DNA from: Pseudomonadota bacterium | GTDB taxonomy: Bacteria > Pseudomonadota > Gammaproteobacteria > Xanthomonadales > Xanthomonadaceae | Reading direction: 5' to 3' | Assembly: GCA_023439425.1 (NCBI GenBank) | Contig: JAEXNZ010000470.1 | Location: 1 to 9,857, forward strand | DNA: 9,857 bases | The notes under the pieces: generated by a model | Seen by the model: the letters and a program-made list of their open reading frames with translations, nothing else | Databases searched by the model: none | What the model was told of the DNA's origin: nothing | Translations under genes and position numbers: made by a program | Shown here: piece by piece, positions 5,345-9,857 of the stretch | Layout of the letters: each line of letters starts with the position of its first letter | Position numbering within the stretch: the stretch's first letter is position 1

Positions 5345-8300
5345 TTACGCGTGACCGCGTACGGACGGGGTCTCGGCTTCCTGCTTCTCCAGCTCGCGGG
5401 CCACGGCTTCGGGCGAGCGCGTGTACGGGGCGAGCACGGCATAGAAGGCCGGCACCACGAACAACGACAGGAACGTGGACACGGTGACGCCGAAGATCAC
5501 CACGATGCCGATGGTGCCGCGGCTGGCCGAGCCGGGGCCACCGGCGACCACCAGCGGGATGGCCCCGACCACGGTGGCGATGGAGGTCATCAGGATCGGA
5601 CGCAGGCGGACCATCGAGGATTCGACGATGGCGCGGTGCACGTCGCGGCCTTCGTCGCGCAGCTGGTTGGCGAACTCCACGATCAGGATGCCGTTCTTGG
5701 CCGCCAGGCCGACCAGCATGACGATGCCGATCTGGCTGAACAGGTTGATGGTGCCCCCACTCACATACAGGCCGAGCAACGCGCCCAGTACGCCCAGTGG
5801 CACGGTCAGCATGATCACCAGGGGGTGGATGAAGCTTTCGAACTGCGCGGCCAGCACCAGATACACCACCAGCAGGGCCATGGCAAAGGTCAGCAGCACC
5901 GCGCTGCCCGCGTTCTGGTACTCGCGCGATTCGCCCTTCCAGTCGATCTGGGCGTGCTGCGGCAGTTCCTCGCGGGCGGTCTGCTGGGCCCAGGCGATGG
6001 CCTCGCCCAGCGGGTAACCCGGAGCCAGACCGGCGCTGATGGTGATCGAGCGCAGGCGGTTGAAGCGGTTCAGATTGCCGGCCTCGGCCACTTCACTGAG
6101 GGTGACCAGGTTGGACAGCGGCACCAGTTCGCCACTGCTGGCGCGCACCCGGATCGCCGCCAGGTCGTCCGGGGTGGCGCGGCCTTCACGACCGGCCTGG
6201 ACCAGCACGTCGTATTCCTCACCGTTGTCGACGAAGGTGGTGACCCGGCGCGACCCCATCATGGTTTCCAACGCCGAACCAATCGCGGTGACCGACACGC
6301 CCAGGTCGGCCGCACGCTGGCGGTCGATGTTGACCCGCATCTGCGGGCGGGTTTCCTTGTAATCCGAGTCCGGCCCGACCAGGCCGGGGTTGTCGGCCAT
6401 GCGCGCCAGCATGCGATCGCGCCACTGGGCGATTTCCGCGTATTCGGGGCCGCCCAGCACGATCTGGAACGGCTGTCCGCCACTGCGCACCAAGCCACCG
6501 CCGACCTGGGTGCGCACGCGCACGCCGCGCATCACATCCAGATGCTTCTGCAGTTCCGCCGCGACGTCCATGGTGTTGGTGTCGCGCTCGCGCCAAGGCT
6601 GCAGGAACACGCTGATGCGGCTGGTGTGCATTTCCTCGCTGGCACCGAAACCACCGGGCACGCGCGGATTGGCGCGGGCGATGGGTTTGTCGTCACCGAC
6701 AAAGCCGGTCACGATCTGCTCCACCTGCTGCACCTGACCCACGGTGTAGTCGTAGCCGGCCCCTTCCGGGCCATCGATCATGATCTGGAACGAGCCACGG
6801 TCTTCAGCCGGGGCCAGCTCCGATGGCAGCACCTTGAGCAGCAGCGCGCTGGCGGCAAGCGCCAGCACCATCACCACGATGTACATCCAGGGGCGGCCGA
6901 CGTGCGCGTCGAGGAAGCGACCGTAACTGGCGGAGACCCGGTCCAGGTTGCGGTTGATGAAGCCGTGCAGCCCCTTCGGAGCCTGGCCGGTATGCGGCTT
7001 GAGCAGCTTGGACGCCATCATCGGGGTCAGCGTCAGCGCCACGAAGGCCGACAAGGCCACGGCAGCGGCCAGCGCCACCGCCAGTTCGCGGAACAGGCGC
7101 CCCGTGTTGCCTTCCAGGAAGCCCACCGGCAGGAACACCGCCACCAGCACCGCGGTGGTGGCAATCACCGCGAACGCCACCTGCGCGGTACCGCGCTTGG
7201 ACGCGACCAGCGGCGGCTCGCCAAGATCGATGCGGCGCTGCACGTTTTCCACCACCACGATGGCATCGTCGACCACCAGGCCGATACTCAGCACCAGCGC
7301 CAGCTGGGTGAGCAGGTTGATCGAGAAACCGAAGGCATACAGCGCGATGAACGCGGCGACCAGACAGACCGGCACGGTCACCGCGGGAATCAGCGCGGCG
7401 CGGAAACTGCCCAGGAACAGCCAGATCACCACCAGCACCAGCAGCATCGCTTCCACCAGCGTGGCGTAGACGCGATCCACGGCCGCTTCAATGAAGGTGG
7501 TGTTGTCGAAGGCGACGAAGATGTGGGTGCCGTCGGGCAAGGTCTGCCCGACCCGCTCGGCCTCGGCGCGTGCGGTGCGTGCGACATCCAGCGAGTTGGC
7601 GGTGGAGGTCTTGACGATGCCCAGGCCGATGCCGGGCTCGCCATTGCTGCGGTAGTAGGCGCGTCGCTCCGACGAGGCCAGTTCGATCTTGGCCACGTCG
7701 CCCATGCGCACGACGTAGCCGTCCGCGCCCTTGCCGAGCGGAATGGTGGCGAAGTCTTCCGGCTTCACGTAGTTGCGCTCGACGCGCAGCGTGAAGTCGC
7801 GGTCGGTGGATTCCAGGCGGCCGGCGGGCAGCTCGACGTTCTCATTGCGCAGCGCGGTTTCCACATCGCCGACGGTGAAGCCGCGCGCGGCCAGCTGGTC
7901 GCGGTCCAGCCACACGCGCATGGCGTAGCGCTGGCGACCGCCGATGCGGACCTGGGCGACACCGTCCAGGCTGGAGAAGCGGTCGACCACGTAACGGTCG
8001 GCGTAATCGCTCAGCTCCAGCGTGTTCATGCTGGAGGAGGTCATGTTGAACCAGATGATCGGGTCGGCGTCGCTTTCGACCTTGGCGATTTCCGGCGGGC
8101 GTGCCTCTTCGGGCATGCGGTCGGCGACGCGGCTGACCGCATCGCGCACATCGTTGGCCGCCGCTTCGATATCCCGATTGGAGGTGAATTCGATGCTGAC
8201 CTGCGAGCGACCGTTGGAGCTGCGCGCGTTGATGGTGTCGATGCCCTCGATGCCGGCCAAGGCGTCTTCGAGGACCTGGGTGATGCGGCTTTCGATGACG

Positions 8301-8470
8301 GCGGCCGAAGCGCCGGTGTAGTCGACCGAGACCGAGACGATCGGCGGGTCGATGGCGGGCAGCTCGCGCAGGGTGAGTCGGGTGAACGACATGATGCCGA
8401 GCACCACCAGCAACAGGCTCATCACCACGGCAAACACCGGCCGCTGGATGGAGATGTTGGAGAGTTTCAT
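5345..8470 (-). CDS. RND-family (HAE-1-like) multidrug efflux permease
   Basis: The inner-membrane, proton-driven pump of a tripartite efflux complex, 1041 residues, the usual length for AcrB/MexB-type proteins. It begins MKLSNISIQRPVFAVVMSLL, the first membrane helix, then a periplasmic porter half (about 31-335), five clustered helices from about 335 to 485, a seventh helix at about 529-548, a second periplasmic half (about 549-855) and helices from about 857 to 1010. Proton-relay residues are present: the Asp pair in IGLVVDDAIVVVENV (401-402) and the Lys in GLAAKNGILIVEFA (925), placing it among HAE-type drug pumps rather than heavy-metal pumps. Its ATG overlaps the stop of the fusion protein (ATGA), implying translational coupling. 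No outer-membrane factor gene follows, so it must share a TolC-like channel. It may correspond to one of the two-gene Sme systems of Stenotrophomonas (for example SmeGH or SmeMN), but I cannot decide which. Confidence 0.96.
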   Translation of the reverse strand: MKLSNISIQRPVFAVVMSLLLVVLGIMSFTRLTLRELPAIDPPIVSVSVDYTGASAAVIESRITQVLEDALAGIEGIDTINARSSNGRSQVSIEFTSNRDIEAAANDVRDAVSRVADRMPEEARPPEIAKVESDADPIIWFNMTSSSMNTLELSDYADRYVVDRFSSLDGVAQVRIGGRQRYAMRVWLDRDQLAARGFTVGDVETALRNENVELPAGRLESTDRDFTLRVERNYVKPEDFATIPLGKGADGYVVRMGDVAKIELASSERRAYYRSNGEPGIGLGIVKTSTANSLDVARTARAEAERVGQTLPDGTHIFVAFDNTTFIEAAVDRVYATLVEAMLLVLVVIWLFLGSFRAALIPAVTVPVCLVAAFIALYAFGFSINLLTQLALVLSIGLVVDDAIVVVENVQRRIDLGEPPLVASKRGTAQVAFAVIATTAVLVAVFLPVGFLEGNTGRLFRELAVALAAAVALSAFVALTLTPMMASKLLKPHTGQAPKGLHGFINRNLDRVSASYGRFLDAHVGRPWMYIVVMVLALAASALLLKVLPSELAPAEDRGSFQIMIDGPEGAGYDYTVGQVQQVEQIVTGFVGDDKPIARANPRVPGGFGASEEMHTSRISVFLQPWRERDTNTMDVAAELQKHLDVMRGVRVRTQVGGGLVRSGGQPFQIVLGGPEYAEIAQWRDRMLARMADNPGLVGPDSDYKETRPQMRVNIDRQRAADLGVSVTAIGSALETMMGSRRVTTFVDNGEEYDVLVQAGREGRATPDDLAAIRVRASSGELVPLSNLVTLSEVAEAGNLNRFNRLRSITISAGLAPGYPLGEAIAWAQQTAREELPQHAQIDWKGESREYQNAGSAVLLTFAMALLVVYLVLAAQFESFIHPLVIMLTVPLGVLGALLGLYVSGGTINLFSQIGIVMLVGLAAKNGILIVEFANQLRDEGRDVHRAIVESSMVRLRPILMTSIATVVGAIPLVVAGGPGSASRGTIGIVVIFGVTVSTFLSLFVVPAFYAVLAPYTRSPEAVARELEKQEAETPSVRGHA

Positions 8471-9597
8471 CCGGCGTTACCCACTGGCGTAGTGGCCTTC
8501 TGCGCAGGCTCCTGGACCGGGGTCGCCGCTGGGGTTTCGGCTGGGGCAGTCGCCGGCGCGGCGGAGGGGCTGTCACTGATCTTCAGACCGGGGCGCAGCT
8601 TTCCGGTGCCATCCACGACGATGCGATCGCCCGCCTTCACGCCTTCGCGGATTTCGACCACACCGGCGCGGCGGGCACCGCTGACCACATCGACGCGCTC
8701 GACGCTCTGATCGGCTTTCACGCGATAGACGAAGGATTCGCGCCCGACCTGGACGACGGCGATTTCGGGAATGACCAGCGCCTGGCGCTCGGGGCGGAAC
8801 ATGCGCACGTCGAGCAGCATGCCGGGGCGCAGGGCGTGGTCGGCGTTGATGAAGTCGGCGCGGACGGTGACGGCACGGGTGCCGGGATCGACCCGGGTGT
8901 CGATGGTGGCAACTTCACCTTCAAAGGTGCGGCCGGGATAGGCGACGCTGGTGGCGGTGACCTTGTCGCCCTTTGCGAGCGAGGCGAGTTCGGCTTCCGG
9001 CACCTGGAAGTCGACGTGCATGCGTTCGATGTCGTCGAGGGTGGCGATGACGGTGGTGGGGGTGACCAGCGAGCCTTCGCTGACCTGGCGGATGCCGAGC
9101 ACGCCGGCGAAGGGGGCACGGACGCGGCGATCACCGATATCGGACTTCATTTCCAACACGCGAGCCTCGGCGGCATCGCGGATGGCGCGCTGGGTGTCGA
9201 GGGTGGCACTGGCGACGAGCTGCTGGGCGGCGAGTTCGCGCTGGCGCTTGTACAGCTGGTCGGCTTCGGCAAAGGTGGCCTGGGCCTGGACGAGCGCGGC
9301 TTCCTGGGCCTGGCCACGCAGGGTGACCAGGGGGGTGCCGGCGGCGACCTGCTGGCCACTTTCGAAGTGAACCTTCTCGATGATCTCGCTGACCTTGGCG
9401 GTCACGGTGACGGATTCGCGGGCCTTGGCGGTGCCGAGGGCCTGCAGGGTGTCGTTCCACGCGGAGGTCTGCACCACCTGGGTGGTCACCGGGACCTGTT
9501 CAGCCTGCCGGCGAGCGGCCTCGTCCTTGCTGCCACAGGCGGCCAGAAGGGCCAGGCCAAGGCCAGCGGCGATGCGCGCGGTGATGCGTACCAACAT
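8467..9597 (-). CDS. RND efflux membrane-fusion (periplasmic adaptor) lipoprotein
   Basis: The adaptor that bridges the RND pump to an outer-membrane channel, 376 residues. It opens with a lipoprotein signal (MLVRITARIAAGLGLALLAAC); the lipobox LAAC puts the acylated Cys at 21, so it is anchored to a membrane facing the periplasm. Next come a first lipoyl half (about 60-95, VHFESGQQVAAGTPLVTL), an alpha-helical hairpin (about 96-148), the second lipoyl half (VRAPFAGVLGIRQVSEGSLV, 159-178), the beta-barrel with DTRVDPGTRAVTVRA (233-247), and a membrane-proximal part with IPEIAVVQVG (277-286) and GVKAGDRIVVDG. The last 36 residues are a low-complexity Ala/Pro/Thr tail. ATG at 9597 is preferred over an in-frame TTG at 9612, since it starts the signal peptide directly; the ribosome binding site is weak for either. 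It is the first gene of the MFP-RND operon. Confidence 0.95.
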   Translation of the reverse strand: MLVRITARIAAGLGLALLAACGSKDEAARRQAEQVPVTTQVVQTSAWNDTLQALGTAKARESVTVTAKVSEIIEKVHFESGQQVAAGTPLVTLRGQAQEAALVQAQATFAEADQLYKRQRELAAQQLVASATLDTQRAIRDAAEARVLEMKSDIGDRRVRAPFAGVLGIRQVSEGSLVTPTTVIATLDDIERMHVDFQVPEAELASLAKGDKVTATSVAYPGRTFEGEVATIDTRVDPGTRAVTVRADFINADHALRPGMLLDVRMFRPERQALVIPEIAVVQVGRESFVYRVKADQSVERVDVVSGARRAGVVEIREGVKAGDRIVVDGTGKLRPGLKISDSPSAAPATAPAETPAATPVQEPAQKATTPVGNAG

Positions 9598-9614
9598 GCA
9601 GAACAACCCCAAAG

Positions 9615-9642
9615 ATTCTACGACGGCCGAGTGTAGCGGCCG
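9615..9642 (-). promoter_or_regulatory. Putative promoter/operator of the efflux operon
   Basis: Minus-strand -10-like hexamers TACACT (9635-9630) and TAGAAT (9620-9615) lie 18-38 nt from the MFP ATG. Two CGGCCG hexamers (9624-9629 and 9637-9642) flank TACACT with 7-bp spacing, a symmetric arrangement suited to a dimeric repressor. No convincing -35 is seen, so this is tentative. Confidence 0.25.
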
Positions 9643-9731
9643 ATCCGTGAGGGCATATGTGCCAAGCGTTTACCGGGGCCTTCACGCCTGCGCGGTGACA
9701 CCGGAAACCCCTTTCGTGCTGGGCTATGCGG

Positions 9732-9761
9732 GGCGTGTGTCGGCGTGTGTCAGTGCGTGTC
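9732..9761. repeat. Three tandem 10-bp repeats (GGCGTGTGTC)
   Basis: Two identical copies, 9732-9741 and 9742-9751, and a degenerate third AGTGCGTGTC (9752-9761). The 10-bp period puts each copy on the same DNA face. The array lies about 135-165 bp upstream of the MFP start codon, within reach of the operon's regulatory region. A related inverted heptamer GACACGC recurs at 9840-9846. Confidence 0.6.
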
Positions 9762-9808
9762 GCTTTGCCTCGGGTTGGTCGCGTAAAGCAGCGTCTTGGT
9801 TGTTCCGT

Positions 9809-9834
9809 GCGGGGCGGGCAACGGGCAGCCCCGC
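9809..9834. other. GC-rich inverted repeat GCGGGGC-N12-GCCCCGC
   Basis: Perfect 7-bp arms with a 12-nt GC-rich loop holding a GGGC direct repeat. There is no T-tract on either side. It could be part of a regulatory region or the 3' structure of a gene beyond the edge; nothing decides this. Confidence 0.3.
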
Positions 9835-9857
9835 TCCGGGACACGCCGCAAGTACGT

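Larger units (their letters stand above)
9598..9857. other. 260-bp upstream region of the efflux operon; no gene seen
   Basis: No credible coding sequence is visible; a minus-strand frame through it is Arg-rich and continues out of frame into the MFP gene. The region carries promoter-like hexamers on the minus strand (TAGAAT at 9620-9615 and TACACT at 9635-9630, both without a good -35), paired CGGCCG sites, a small dyad CGGTG-A-CACCG (9693-9703), tandem 10-bp repeats (9732-9761) and a GC hairpin (9809-9834). A divergent regulator beyond the right edge is possible but not visible. Confidence 0.7.

Noticed and set aside
5297..8710. Very long plus-strand open frame (1137 codons) opposite the RND and MFP genes
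   Set aside because: It is the antisense of strongly supported genes in high-GC DNA. The product is dominated by His, Gln, Arg, Asp and Gly with no recognisable domain or credible start context.
1..9857. CRISPR array, insertion sequence, prophage or integron features
   Set aside because: No regularly spaced repeats, transposase or integrase motifs, tRNA genes or long terminal inverted repeats were seen.

Overview
This window is GC-rich, with all recognisable genes on the minus strand. It looks like chromosomal DNA of a Xanthomonadaceae gammaproteobacterium, most likely Stenotrophomonas. Two things suggest this: the overall protein content (RND pump, AGCS symporters, TrmH methyltransferase), and short GTAG-headed stem-loops between genes that match the pattern of the SMAG/REP repeats described in S. 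maltophilia. The genus is an inference from these patterns; no database search was possible.

Layout in transcription order (right to left). At 9857-9598 lies about 260 bp of upstream DNA with tandem 10-bp repeats and small inverted repeats. It precedes a two-gene efflux operon: a lipoprotein membrane-fusion protein (9597-8467) and an RND inner-membrane pump (8470-5345), overlapping by ATGA. No outer-membrane channel gene follows. After a 119-bp gap with a GTAG stem-loop comes an AGCS sodium(proton):amino-acid symporter (5225-3708). Its stop codon is overlapped by the GTG start of a TrmH/SpoU-family RNA 2'-O-methyltransferase (3715-2843). About 240 nt of strongly structured non-coding sequence follows, ending in a clear intrinsic terminator that is itself a GTAG stem-loop.

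Beyond the terminator are a second GTAG stem-loop, palindromes and a putative promoter. These lead into a second operon: an outer-membrane beta-barrel protein of the MetA-like type (2368-1397), then, 14 nt later, a second AGCS symporter (1382 to the left edge, C-terminus cut off).

Functionally this is an export module (MFP-RND, which must use an OMF encoded elsewhere) next to two paralogous amino-acid uptake modules. One symporter is coupled to an RNA-modification gene and the other to an outer-membrane barrel. Nothing here is a clearly new enzyme system. The least explained piece is the RNA-like segment at 2572-2842, which has alternative, mutually exclusive helices ahead of a terminator.
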